Shown one piece after another: positions 40,423 through 48,476 of a stretch of 49,195 nucleotides of DNA. Position 1 is the first letter of the stretch; every line of letters begins with the position of its first letter. The notes below the pieces were generated by a model that was not told the DNA's origin, ran no database searches, and saw only the letters and a list, made by a program, of their open reading frames with translations. Source of the DNA: Thermoplasmata archaeon UBA184 (lineage in GTDB: Archaea; Thermoplasmatota; Thermoplasmata; Lutacidiplasmatales; UBA184); contig DAEB01000040.1 of the NCBI GenBank assembly GCA_002495185.1, positions 121,473 through 170,667 of the forward strand, given 5' to 3'. The translations under genes were made by a program, and so were the position numbers.

Positions 40423-41253
40423 TTACAGGACGTGGCGGTCGAACTCGGGCCGGGGAAGCTCGAGGCCGATCGAGGAGACCAGGGTCGAGACCTCCTCGAT
40501 GTACCGCCGCCGCGCCTCCTCGTTGGTCCACCGCTTGAGGCCGTACTCGATCGCGCGACGGCTCGTATCGGAGTTCGAATGGCCGAACATGTCGAGCGCA
40601 CGGGGGTACCACTTCATCACGGCGGCCTGGGCCTCCTCCTTCGTCCCCGAGTATTTCGGCCCGTCCTGGACCATCCGACGAAGCACGCTCGAGCCGAAGT
40701 TGAGGTGCAGCTGCTCCTCGCTCAGCATGAGCGGCATCGCGCGCGCGAGCGGACCGTACGAGCACTCCTGGAACGCCCGGAGCTGGTAGACCCCGACCCG
40801 GTCGACGAAACAGGTGAACGCGCCGACGTCGCTCCACCGGTCGAACTTCATGTTGAAGGCGTCGAGCTTGTGCTCCCCCTCCCTCTTCTGGAGGAGCTCG
40901 TCGATGTGCTTCTGGCCCTCCTCGCCGAAATCCCGGAGGATCCGGCACGCCTGGAGGCCGTGGCGGGCCTCGTCGGCGATGATCCGGGACTCGATCCACC
41001 GGTCCTCGAGCGTCGGCGCCCGGTCGAGCCAGGGGCGGTGCTGCTGGATCGACGCGAACTCGGTGTCGGCCTGGACGACCAGGAGCTTCACGACGAGCTT
41101 GCGCATCTCAGGCGGAACCTCCTCCGCCGTCTCGTACTTTCGGACCCCCGCGGACGACCCCCAGAGGATCTCGCGGACCGGCTCGATCGTCCCCCCGTCC
41201 TGGAGGCTCTTCGCGGCGGGGGCGTCCTTCGCGTGCGGCTCGGGTCCGGACAT
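40423..41253 (-). CDS. PaaA-like diiron oxygenase
   Basis: This 276-residue ferritin-like protein resembles PaaA, the catalytic subunit of phenylacetyl-CoA epoxidase. Shared blocks are APTLEDRWIESRIIADEARHGL (Glu95, His98 metal ligands), SDVGAFTCFVDRVGVYQL, SYGPLARAM, SEEQLH (Glu180, His183) and WYPRALDMFGHSNSD. PaaB, PaaC and PaaE partners are not in the window. ATG 41253 has GGAAGG upstream and was preferred to a TTG at 41271. It follows an enoyl-CoA hydratase gene by 23 nt on the same strand, which supports CoA-thioester chemistry. Confidence 0.85.
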   Translation of the reverse strand: MSGPEPHAKDAPAAKSLQDGGTIEPVREILWGSSAGVRKYETAEEVPPEMRKLVVKLLVVQADTEFASIQQHRPWLDRAPTLEDRWIESRIIADEARHGLQACRILRDFGEEGQKHIDELLQKREGEHKLDAFNMKFDRWSDVGAFTCFVDRVGVYQLRAFQECSYGPLARAMPLMLSEEQLHLNFGSSVLRRMVQDGPKYSGTKEEAQAAVMKWYPRALDMFGHSNSDTSRRAIEYGLKRWTNEEARRRYIEEVSTLVSSIGLELPRPEFDRHVL

Positions 41254-41276
41254 GGGCGAACTGCCTTCCAATACGT

Positions 41277-42059
41277 TCAGCGTCCCTTAAAGGTGGGCTT
41301 TCGCTTTTCGACGAACGCGCTCAGCCCTTCCTTCGCGTCCTCGGTGATGAACAGGCGGTTCTGTAGCTCCCGCTCGAGCGCAAGGCCGGCCGTGAGCGGC
41401 ATCTCGATCCCTTCGAGCACCGAGCGCTTGATGAGGCTCACCGCCCGGCTGGGCCCCTTCGCGAGGGCGCTCGCGTACGCCTGCACGTCCTTCTCGAACG
41501 TCTCCTTCGGATAGACGTAGTTCACGAGCCCGATCGCGAGCGCCTCGTCCGGCGACAGGAGCTTCCCGGTGATCATCATGTCGAGCGCGCGCGACGTCCC
41601 GATGAGACGGGGAAGGCGCTGCGTTCCTCCCGTTCCCGGGAGGACGCCGAGCGTGACCTCGGGAAGACCGATCCTCCCGGAGTCCTTCGCCATCATGCGG
41701 AGGTCGGTCGCGAGCGCGATCTCGAGGCCCCCGCCGACGCAGTGGCCGTTGATCGCAGCGATCACGACCTTGGGGGTCGAGGCGAACTTGTCGAGCGTCT
41801 CCTGACAGTGGAGACAGAACATCGCCTTGAAGTCCGGCTGGCTCGCTTTCAGCATCTCGATGTCCGCGCCGGCACTGAAGAAGCCGGGGACGGAGCTCGC
41901 GAGGACGATCACGCGAGCGCTCTCGTCGAAGCGGAACTCCTCGACCGCCTGGTCCATCTCCTGCATCATGGCGAGGTCGTAGGTGTTGGCCTTCGGCTTT
42001 CCGATCTCGATGTACCCGACGTGGTCGTCGATGCGCGTCCGGATGAACTTTCCCTGCAT
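41277..42059 (-). CDS. enoyl-CoA hydratase/isomerase family protein
   Basis: This 260-residue crotonase-fold enzyme likely hydrates or isomerises enoyl-CoA thioesters. Both catalytic Glu residues of hydratases are present: Glu113 in GGGLEIALATD and Glu134 in GLPEVTLGVLPG. SAGADIEML forms the oxyanion region. ATG 42059 follows a GAGGGAG stretch. The pair with the PaaA-like gene 23 nt downstream suggests a degradative pathway for an aromatic or fatty acyl-CoA. Confidence 0.92.
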   Translation of the reverse strand: MQGKFIRTRIDDHVGYIEIGKPKANTYDLAMMQEMDQAVEEFRFDESARVIVLASSVPGFFSAGADIEMLKASQPDFKAMFCLHCQETLDKFASTPKVVIAAINGHCVGGGLEIALATDLRMMAKDSGRIGLPEVTLGVLPGTGGTQRLPRLIGTSRALDMMITGKLLSPDEALAIGLVNYVYPKETFEKDVQAYASALAKGPSRAVSLIKRSVLEGIEMPLTAGLALERELQNRLFITEDAKEGLSAFVEKRKPTFKGR

Positions 42060-42141
42060 GCTCCCTCGCGAAACTCGTTGGCGGTGAGGGACCGGCACAC
42101 CCGGACGCGGATAACGGCGACGCTCGTGCCGGGCCGACTCG

Positions 42142-42852
42142 TTAGGAGCGGCGAGCGCGCGCGGGCCGCAGCTCATCGACGCGTCCGTCGGGGTGCCCGA
42201 CCACGACGCGGCTCGCGAGCCCGACGAAGATCCCGCTCTCCACGACCCCGACGTGACGCTCGATCGCGTCGGCGGCCGCGCTCGGGTCGGAGATCGGCTC
42301 GCGCGGCGAGAGGTCGAGGATCTCGTTCCCGTTGTCCGTGATGAAAGGCCGACCGGTCTCCCCGACCCGGAGGCGAACGCGGTACCCCTCTCCCGCGAGG
42401 TCGCGCTCGAGCACCGGCCGGGCGAACGGGACGACCTCGACCGGGATCGACGCTCTCTCCCCGAGCGCCCCGACCAGCTTCGACGGGTCGACCATGATCA
42501 CGACGGACGCGGAGAGTCGGGCGAGGAGCTTCTCCCGCAGGAGCGCTCCTCCCCCTCCCTTCGTCATGTCGAGCGACGGGGAGACCTCGTCCGCGCCGTC
42601 GAGCATCAGGTCGAACCGGTCGTCTCCCCGCAGGGTCCGGACGGGAATCCGGAGTCCGCGGGCGAGCTCCTCGGTCGCCCGCGAGCTCGCGACGCAGTCG
42701 AAGCGTCCGTCGGGAAACCTCTCCGCGATCGCGCGGACCGCCTGTGCGGCGGTCGAGCCGGTGCCGAGCGCGAGGCGGAGGCCGGGGCGCACGTACTGCT
42801 CCACCGCGTAGCGGGCCGCGACCACCTTCGCCCGCTCGAGGTCCTCCGGCAC
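42142..42852 (-). CDS. rpiA: ribose-5-phosphate isomerase A
   Basis: This 236-residue enzyme interconverts ribose 5-phosphate and ribulose 5-phosphate. The phosphate loop LGTGSTA near 29-35, DGADEV near 85-90, TKGGGGALLREK near 96-107 (catalytic Glu) and VDPSKLV are diagnostic. GTG 42852 is the only start giving the full family N-terminus. With the transaldolase and transketolase genes in this window it completes most of the non-oxidative pentose phosphate route. Confidence 0.95.
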   Translation of the reverse strand: MPEDLERAKVVAARYAVEQYVRPGLRLALGTGSTAAQAVRAIAERFPDGRFDCVASSRATEELARGLRIPVRTLRGDDRFDLMLDGADEVSPSLDMTKGGGGALLREKLLARLSASVVIMVDPSKLVGALGERASIPVEVVPFARPVLERDLAGEGYRVRLRVGETGRPFITDNGNEILDLSPREPISDPSAAADAIERHVGVVESGIFVGLASRVVVGHPDGRVDELRPARARRS

Positions 42853-42906
42853 GTTCCCCCCGAACTCCCTCCCCTATTCAATGCCGCGCCGCCCGGGACC
42901 CATACT

Positions 42907-42914
42907 GATAAACT
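42907..42914 (+). promoter_or_regulatory. TATA box for UMP kinase
   Basis: GATAAACT lies about 26 nt before the ATG at 42937, implying a leaderless message. The AT-rich patch may also serve rpiA on the other strand. Confidence 0.5.
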
Positions 42915-42936
42915 CGCCTCGACCTCCCCCTCTCCG

Positions 42937-43668
42937 ATGCCCTCGACTCGCCCGCCCGACCGCGCCCCGGTGGTCCTGTCGATCGGCGGTTCGGTGCTCG
43001 TCACCGGGACCGAGGACGCCGCATACCTCGCTCGGCTGGCCGACCTCCTTCGAAAGGTCGGGGCCGAACGAGCCCTCGTCGTCACCACGGGGGGCGGGCG
43101 GAGCGCCCGCGACTACATCCGGATCGGTCGCGACCTCGGTCTGACCGAGTACGAGCTCGACGAGCTCGGGATCGACGTGACGCGTCTCCACGCTCGCTTG
43201 CTCGCAGCCCGCGTCGGTCCTCCCACCCCTACGGACCCTCCGACCACGGTCCGGGAGGTCGTGAAGGAGCTCCGTCACGCCTCGCCCGTCATCCTCGGCG
43301 GGACCGAACCGGGTCACACCACGGACGGGGTCGCGGCGCTGGTCGCAGTGCGGATCCGCGCCGAACGCGTCGTGAACGCGACGGATGTCGATGGGGTGTA
43401 CGACCGGGACCCCCGGACCTCCCCGGGGGCGCGTCGGATCGAGCAGATGAACTGGTCCGAGTTCCGCGCGATGGTCCATGCCGGTAGCTCCGGCGAAGCG
43501 GGCCAGAACTTCCTGTTCGACCGCCTCGGGGCGGATGTCCTGGCCCGGGCCCGCATCCCCCTCCTCATCGTTCCGGGCCGGGACTTGGCGAACCTCGAGA
43601 AGGCACTCCTCGGACGGCCCTGCCGCGGGAGCCGCATCGGCGAGGAGACCCGCGCGAAAACGGCTTAG
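42937..43668 (+). CDS. pyrH: uridylate kinase (archaeal type)
   Basis: This 243-residue amino-acid-kinase-fold enzyme phosphorylates UMP to UDP. Seen are LSIGGSVLVTG (14-24), VTTGGGRSARDYI near 49-61, and NATDVDGVYDRDPR near 150-163. The archaeal TTDGVAAL-like nucleotide loop is also present. It is followed 24 nt later by adenylate kinase, grouping two nucleotide kinases. The ATG at 42937 fits the TATA spacing. Confidence 0.93.
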   Translation: MPSTRPPDRAPVVLSIGGSVLVTGTEDAAYLARLADLLRKVGAERALVVTTGGGRSARDYIRIGRDLGLTEYELDELGIDVTRLHARLLAARVGPPTPTDPPTTVREVVKELRHASPVILGGTEPGHTTDGVAALVAVRIRAERVVNATDVDGVYDRDPRTSPGARRIEQMNWSEFRAMVHAGSSGEAGQNFLFDRLGADVLARARIPLLIVPGRDLANLEKALLGRPCRGSRIGEETRAKTA

Positions 43669-43692
43669 TAGAGGGGCGGGGGTCGACCCGGC

Positions 43693-44325
43693 ATGGCGCA
43701 TCGTATCGTCTTCTTGGGCCCGCCCGGCGCCGGCAAAGGCACCCAGGCCGCCCGGATCGCGAAGGAGCTCGGGGTCCCCCACCTCTCGACCGGCGACATC
43801 CTGCGCGCGGCGGTCGCGGCCAAGACACCGCTCGGCCTCCGCGCCGAGGGGTACATGGCGGCCGGAGCGCTCGTGCCGGACGAGCTCGTCCTCGAGATCC
43901 TTCACGAGCGCCTCGAGCAGCCCGACGCCCGGGGTGGCTACCTCCTGGACGGGTTTCCTCGCAACCACGCTCAGGCCGAGGAGCTCGGGAAGTTCTCCCA
44001 CGTCGACCGGGTGATCTCCTTCGAGATCGCTCCGGAGGTGGTCGTGCGACGCCTCTCCGAACGGTTGACCTGCCCGAAGTGCCACGCCGTCTACAACCTC
44101 TCGACCAACCCACCGAAGGTTCCCGGGCGGTGTGACCACGACGGAACGGAGCTCGTTCAGCGCCCGGACGACCGGGCGGAGGCGGTCACGACGCGGCTCA
44201 AGGTGTACGCCGAGCAGACCGCCCCGCTCCTGGAGTACTACCGCAAGCGCCACCTCCTTCGGACGGTGGACGCGCACGGGTCACCCGACGAGGTCGCCGC
44301 ACGCGTCCGTCGGGCTCTCGAGTAG
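43693..44325 (+). CDS. adk: adenylate kinase with zinc-binding LID
   Basis: This 210-residue enzyme converts AMP and ATP to two ADP. The P-loop GPPGAGKGT is at 9-17, STGDILR near 32-38 and DGFPRN near 86-91. The LID carries C127-x2-C130, then C147-x2-D150, the three-Cys-one-Asp zinc site found in many bacterial-type long adenylate kinases. This is the bacterial-like form rather than the short trimeric form of some archaea, so ancient transfer is possible. Confidence 0.95.
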   Translation: MAHRIVFLGPPGAGKGTQAARIAKELGVPHLSTGDILRAAVAAKTPLGLRAEGYMAAGALVPDELVLEILHERLEQPDARGGYLLDGFPRNHAQAEELGKFSHVDRVISFEIAPEVVVRRLSERLTCPKCHAVYNLSTNPPKVPGRCDHDGTELVQRPDDRAEAVTTRLKVYAEQTAPLLEYYRKRHLLRTVDAHGSPDEVAARVRRALE

Positions 44326-44340
44326 GTTCGCCGGCGGCGC

Positions 44341-44868
44341 CTAGGGGGTCACCCGCAGGACCTCGGCCTGGACCCACTCGCCCCGGTCGAGGAGGAGCCG
44401 GACCCCTTCGAGATACCCGGCCGTCTCGCCGTAGCCGAGGACATCGTGGCCCCGGGCGGCGGCCGCGCCGAGCTCGATGACCCCTCCGTGCGATACGATG
44501 AGCAGGCGACCGGCCTCGGGGAGCCCCATGAGCTCCCTCCGCATGATCTCCGCCTGCTGTCGGGCGTACTCGGCAACCACCCTTCGACGGCGCGCGAGTT
44601 GAACATAGTCCGAGTACGAGCGGGGCGGGAACGTCTCGAGCACGCGCTGGACGTCGTCCGGGACCAGCGCGAGCTCCGGTAGAACGGCGTCGACGGAGAG
44701 CCCGAGCGCTTCGACCGTCTCGAGGGCGCGGGGGACGGGGGAGGAGAGGACCCGGTCGAATCGGCCGAGCGTCGGCGCCACCCGTCGCGCGGTCGCGAGT
44801 CCCTCCGCGTTCAAGTGGATGCCGCCGGGGTCTCGGCGAGCGTGCCGACGATGCTCGACCTCCCGCAT
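44341..44868 (-). CDS. histidine phosphatase (phosphoglycerate mutase-like) protein
   Basis: This 175-residue protein has the fold of SixA/PGAM histidine phosphatases. The catalytic RHA..R (RHARRD, residues 8-13) stands for the usual RHG, the second arm is LSSPVPRALETVE near 41-53, and the second His is in SHGGVIE near 125. Substrate unknown. ATG 44868 is about 35 nt from a TATA-like element that also serves tRNA-Tyr. It converges with adk, 15 nt between stops. Confidence 0.85.
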   Translation of the reverse strand: MREVEHRRHARRDPGGIHLNAEGLATARRVAPTLGRFDRVLSSPVPRALETVEALGLSVDAVLPELALVPDDVQRVLETFPPRSYSDYVQLARRRRVVAEYARQQAEIMRRELMGLPEAGRLLIVSHGGVIELGAAAARGHDVLGYGETAGYLEGVRLLLDRGEWVQAEVLRVTP

Positions 44869-44899
44869 CGCGTCCGGTGTCCGTAACTTCGAGAGAGAG

Positions 44900-44907
44900 T
44901 TTTATAG
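44900..44907. promoter_or_regulatory. two-way TATA element for tRNA-Tyr and the histidine phosphatase gene
   Basis: TTTTATAG (reverse CTATAAAA) lies about 28 nt before the tRNA-Tyr start on the plus strand and about 35 nt before the phosphatase ATG on the minus strand. Confidence 0.55.
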
Positions 44908-44931
44908 GTGGTTCATCGCTCCTCAGGCCGT

Positions 44932-45038
44932 CCCGGCTTAGCTCAGTGGTAGAGCGGGGGACTGTAGGCGAGACTGCCGGACCTCCGGCGGCCCCCGTGG
45001 ATATCCTCAGGTCGCCTGTTCGAGTCAGGCAGCCGGGA
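44932..45038 (+). tRNA. tRNA-Tyr (anticodon GTA) with a 35-nt intron
   Basis: The mature parts fold as a cloverleaf: acceptor CCCGGCT with AGCCGGG, TA at 8-9, D-arm GCTC-AGTGGTA-GAGC, anticodon stem GGGGA with TCCTC (one G-T pair), loop CTGTAG plus A, variable AGGTC, and T-arm GCCTG-TTCGAGT-CAGGC; discriminator A. Anticodon GTA is at 44964-44966. The intron follows position 37, the standard archaeal site. CCA is not encoded. The last 14 nt overlap the stop end of the opposite-strand acetyltransferase gene. Confidence 0.93.
44968..45002 (+). other. intron of tRNA-Tyr
   Basis: These 35 nt lie between position 37 and 38 of the tRNA. They contain an internal hairpin GCCGG-ACCT-CCGGC and are GC-rich, consistent with a bulge-helix-bulge structure cut by the archaeal splicing endonuclease. 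Boundaries are set by the cloverleaf and could shift by a base or two. Confidence 0.8.
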
Positions 45039-45558
45039 CCTGAGGCTCCGGGGGTCGGAGGGGTCGCTCGTAGTAGGCGACGTCCCAGAACCGGTCGAAC
45101 TTGCGGCCGACGCGATGGAGGGTCCCGGCCCTCCGAAATCCGAAACGACGGTGGAGGCGGACCGAGGCCGGGTTCGGGAGCGTGATGGCCGCGACCACCC
45201 GCTCGATATCCTCGTCCTGGACGGACGCAAGGAGGGCCGAATAGAGGCGAAAGCCGATCCCCTGACCTTCCCGCCCCGCCCGGCAATACACGGACGACTC
45301 GACCGTGGTCGCGTACGCCGCCCGCGGCCGGAACGGGCTGGTCGTGGCCCAGCCCACGAGACCCTCGCCCTCTCGTTCGACCGCCACCCACAGACGATAC
45401 CGTCCCCCCGCCGTGTGCTCCTGGACCCAGCCGGTCCGGTCCGAGGGATGGACGGGAGAGACCTCGAACGTGGCGGGACTCCGTTCCACGTAGTGGTTGT
45501 AGATCTCCAGGATCGCCGGGAGGTCCCTGACTCGGCCGGGCCGGACCTCGATTCGCAT
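45025..45558 (-). CDS. GNAT acetyltransferase, phosphinothricin acetyltransferase-like
   Basis: This 177-residue GNAT protein resembles the PAT/COG1247 group, which acetylate free amino groups of small molecules or amino-acid analogues. NHYVERSPATFE is at 21-32, the acetyl-CoA loop GREGQGIG at 95-102, and the closing block LHRRFGFRRAGTLHRVGRKF is typical of PAT. The true substrate is unknown. ATG 45558 gives the family N-terminus. The final codons lie antisense to the tRNA-Tyr T-arm and acceptor. Confidence 0.88.
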   Translation of the reverse strand: MRIEVRPGRVRDLPAILEIYNHYVERSPATFEVSPVHPSDRTGWVQEHTAGGRYRLWVAVEREGEGLVGWATTSPFRPRAAYATTVESSVYCRAGREGQGIGFRLYSALLASVQDEDIERVVAAITLPNPASVRLHRRFGFRRAGTLHRVGRKFDRFWDVAYYERPLRPPEPQVPAA

Positions 45559-45777
45559 CGCTTCCCCTTCCGGTCGTGGCACACCGCTCCCTGGTCCAAG
45601 ACGCCATCGGGATCGATTCTGAGAGGATGCCCAGAGCGAAGGGGTCTTGGTGGACGTACGCAGGCCATCCTTCGTTCGGGGGGCCGGGTCCATCGCCCTG
45701 CTGAGGGAAGGACCGGTCGCGCGGGTCATCGTCAAGTAATCGGAACGCCGTTCGCAGCGCGACCCGGGGGGACCTCG

Positions 45778-46632
45778 GTGCCCGGAACGTTCTCCGACTC
45801 CTGGAAGCTCACGAAGACCTCGTTCCGCCTCATCGCGGAGGACCGGGCGCTCCTAGTGTTCCCGGTCGTCGGCGGGCTCGCGATCCTCGCCGTCGTCGCG
45901 CTCCTCATCCTCGGCTGGGTCTTCGTGGCCTGGCCGCTCGGGTCCGGTCCCAACGGAAACTCGACCACCCCTTCGGTGGTCGTCGTCGCGGTCCTGCTCC
46001 TGCTCGGCGCCTACTTCGCGATGGTGTTCATCTCGGTCTACTGTTCGGCCGCCCTGATCGGGGCCGCCATGCTGAAGCTCTCCGGTCAGCAGCCGACCGC
46101 CGCCGACGGCTGGCGGATCGCTCGCGCGCGGCTGGGCCGGCTGCTGGTCTGGTCCCTGATCGCGGCGACGGTCGGGGTCCTGATCCAGGTGGTCGCGAGC
46201 CGGGTCCGCGGGGTCGCCGGCGTTCTCATCGGTGCGGTCGGCGGGGTCACCTGGGGGGTCGTGACCTTCTTCATCATTCCGGTGCTGGTCTACGAGAACC
46301 TGGGCACCTGGAGCGCCCTCGGCCGGTCGGCGAGGCTGTTCACCTCGACCTTCGGGCGAACGGTCGTCTCGAACCTGGTCGTCGGGCTCATCCTCGGAGC
46401 CGGGATCGTCGGGGCGGTGGTCCTGGGTGTGTTCGGGCTCATCCTTCTCGTCTCTTCTTCGGTCGTGCTCGGGGTCCTGCTGATCGGCGCCGGGATCGCG
46501 GTCGGCGTGGTCGTCGGCCTGATCGGGGCGGCGGCCGAGGGGATCCTTCGTGCGGCGCTCTATCGGTACGCCACGACCGGGAAGGTCGACCCCGACCTCA
46601 TCCCCACCGCCTACACCCTCCCGCGGACCTAG
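45778..46632 (+). CDS. DUF6159-like polytopic membrane protein
   Basis: This 284-residue protein begins with a soluble FSDSWKLTKTSFRLIAEDRALL segment (5-26) typical of DUF6159 proteins, then has about six membrane helices rich in Val, Ile and Gly up to near 260, and ends in a short polar tail. Function unknown. The GTG at 45778 follows a GGGGGGA stretch; no ATG gives this N-terminus. It stands alone between the GNAT and tRNA-Gly(CCC) genes. Confidence 0.75.
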   Translation: MPGTFSDSWKLTKTSFRLIAEDRALLVFPVVGGLAILAVVALLILGWVFVAWPLGSGPNGNSTTPSVVVVAVLLLLGAYFAMVFISVYCSAALIGAAMLKLSGQQPTAADGWRIARARLGRLLVWSLIAATVGVLIQVVASRVRGVAGVLIGAVGGVTWGVVTFFIIPVLVYENLGTWSALGRSARLFTSTFGRTVVSNLVVGLILGAGIVGAVVLGVFGLILLVSSSVVLGVLLIGAGIAVGVVVGLIGAAAEGILRAALYRYATTGKVDPDLIPTAYTLPRT

Positions 46633-46704
46633 GCGAGCGCCGTCGCCGAGGGGAGACCCTGGCTCAATCCAGCAGCGGTCTTCCCTGCGAGGGGAAGGGC
46701 AGGA

Positions 46705-46776
46705 TGCGGTTGTCGGGATTCGAACCCGAGTAGGTAGCTTGGGAAGCTACCGTCCTAACCACTAGACCACAACCGC
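46705..46776 (-). tRNA. tRNA-Gly (anticodon CCC)
   Basis: On the minus strand acceptor GCGGTTG pairs with CAACCGC, the anticodon arm is GTAGC-TTCCCAA-GCTAC with anticodon CCC, and the T-arm is TCGGG-TTCGAAT-CCCGA. The discriminator is A at 46705 and CCA is not encoded. No intron is seen. It is a different isoacceptor from the GCC gene at 22305. Confidence 0.95.
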
Positions 46777-46825
46777 GCGGCTCCACCCGGAGGGGCGGAC
46801 CCTCATACGGTTTGTGCGACGAAGC

Positions 46826-47314
46826 CTAGAGGAGAAGGCCGACGGACTCGGTCGGGATCGCAGGGGCGCTCGCGAGCAGCTCGTCGTTCGAGACGAGGCG
46901 CTCCGCGGCGCGGCTCGCGATCCCCGCCCGGTGGAGGAGCTTCCGGGTACGGGGGAGGTCGCTCGTCGCGATGGCGACCAGGGTCTGGTTGCCCTCCCGG
47001 GCGACCAGGATCGCGACGCTGAGGATGTTGATCCGCTCCTGAGCGAGGGTCTCAAGGGCCCGCAGGAACGTTCCGGTCCGGTCTTCAAGTCGGACCGCGA
47101 TCATCTCGCGCGCCTCGACCTCGAACCCCGCCGACCGGAGCAGCAGCATCGCCCGGTCGGGGTCGTTCACGATCAGGCGGACGCGCCCCTTCCCCGCGGC
47201 CGAATCGACGCTGATCGCCGCGAGGTTGACCCGCTCTCGGGCGAGCGTCCGGGCGACCCGCGCGAGGGCGCCGGGGCGGTTCGGGAGCGTGAAGGTGATC
47301 TCGCGGAGGGCCAT
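46826..47314 (-). CDS. tandem ACT domain protein
   Basis: The 162-residue protein consists of two ACT domains: one at about 3-70 (REITFTLPNRPGALARVARTL) and one at about 76-145 (AVRLEDRTGTFLRALETLAQ). ACT pairs bind amino acids and regulate enzymes or transcription; there is no catalytic or DNA-binding part here, so it is a stand-alone regulator. ATG 47314 is about 27 nt from a TATA-like CTAAAG on the minus strand. Ligand unknown. Confidence 0.87.
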   Translation of the reverse strand: MALREITFTLPNRPGALARVARTLARERVNLAAISVDSAAGKGRVRLIVNDPDRAMLLLRSAGFEVEAREMIAVRLEDRTGTFLRALETLAQERINILSVAILVAREGNQTLVAIATSDLPRTRKLLHRAGIASRAAERLVSNDELLASAPAIPTESVGLLL

Positions 47315-47384
47315 CGGGCGGGCAGAGTCGAAGGCGGCTTTAGGCTGACGTTCGAGCCGATTCTTTCCACCCTGCGCCGAACAC

Positions 47385-47394
47385 ATATTTATAC
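47385..47394 (+). promoter_or_regulatory. TATA box for the pilin-like/secretion ATPase genes
   Basis: ATATTTATAC is an AT-rich island in GC-rich DNA and lies about 60 nt before the pilin-like ATG, giving a leader of roughly 33 nt. Confidence 0.55.
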
Positions 47395-47452
47395 ACGAAC
47401 CCGGCCTAATTCACGCTGCCCGGAGGTCACACTTCGGGCCGCGGTCCATCTG

Positions 47453-48472
47453 ATGGGGGGAGCAGTCCAGTCACGGTCGGGGCGGCGCTATCGCCGTACG
47501 CGACGCCTTCGTTCCGACCGCCGAGGCGTCGTGGCCGTCATCGGAACGCTGCTCGCCCTGCTCGTCTTCTTCGCCCTCTTCGGGTTGTTCCTGACCCAGT
47601 ACGTCCCGGTCTGGATGGGCGAGAACGAGGCGGCGTTCACGACCGCCGCGGGCGGCTCGTTCGCCTCGCTGAAGGCGGACATCGACACCCAGTACGTGCT
47701 CGGAGCGCCCCCCACCCTCGGCACCCCTTTCACGATCAGCTCGGAGAACATCCCCCTCATCGCCCAGCCGACCCAGGGTTCGCTCGTGTTCGTGCCCCAG
47801 ACCTGCCCGCGAGGGTTCTACGCCCCCGGCGTCTCCGGGGCGACCTCCGCGAACTACGGCCAGCCGGTGAACACCTCCTACTGCGTCTTCGAAAACCAGA
47901 GCCTGTCGCTCGGCCCGGGCGGGTCGGCTCCGTACTACCTGAGCGTCCCCACGGGGATTCTCTCGATGGAGCTTCCGAACCGCTACTACCCGTCCCAGTT
48001 CTACCAGCTCGAGGCGGACGGGGTCCTCCAGGTCCAGTCCGGGGGGCTCCAGCTGATGGCGTACTCTCCCCCGTTCAACATCACCTCCCTTTCGGGCAAC
48101 ACGAGCGTTTCCTCGAGCTTCCTCCAGCTCTACGGCAACGCGACCACGATCGTCGGCCAGGGCTCGCAGGACGTCTACTCGCACCTCCGCTTCACCCAGC
48201 ATCTCTCCTCGGCGGGAACCACTTCGACCCCTACGTTCCATTACCGGTTCGAGATCGGCACCCAGTACCCCTGCGCCTGGTCGAACTTCCTCCAGCACCA
48301 GCTCAACGTGAGTGGGGTCTCGTCGACCCAGTACACGTTCACGCCCTACAGCGGGGCCTGCAACAACCCGACGGGAGCGACGACGGTGCTCACGGTCGTC
48401 CTCAACTCCGTTAACTATGCGAGCATCTACTATGCCGGTGTGATCCTCTCGGTGGGGATCGGAGGGGCGTAA
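47453..48472 (+). CDS. archaeal pilin-like surface protein
   Basis: The 339-residue protein has a basic N-terminus, then RRG-VVAVIGTLLALLVFFALF: a class III signal-like site with the cut expected after Gly25 and a hydrophobic stretch at 26-48, as in type IV pilins and archaellin-like proteins. The exported part is Ser/Thr/Tyr-rich with NxS/T sequons and a few Cys. No named family is recognised. A secretion ATPase begins 4 nt after its stop, so it is probably the substrate or an anchor subunit of that machine. Confidence 0.75.
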   Translation: MGGAVQSRSGRRYRRTRRLRSDRRGVVAVIGTLLALLVFFALFGLFLTQYVPVWMGENEAAFTTAAGGSFASLKADIDTQYVLGAPPTLGTPFTISSENIPLIAQPTQGSLVFVPQTCPRGFYAPGVSGATSANYGQPVNTSYCVFENQSLSLGPGGSAPYYLSVPTGILSMELPNRYYPSQFYQLEADGVLQVQSGGLQLMAYSPPFNITSLSGNTSVSSSFLQLYGNATTIVGQGSQDVYSHLRFTQHLSSAGTTSTPTFHYRFEIGTQYPCAWSNFLQHQLNVSGVSSTQYTFTPYSGACNNPTGATTVLTVVLNSVNYASIYYAGVILSVGIGGA

Positions 48473-48476
48473 CCCG

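Noticed and set aside
45559..45777. Possible small RNA or gene in the gap before the DUF6159-like gene
   Set aside because: No clear TATA box, stable fold or coding frame with a start could be seen by eye.
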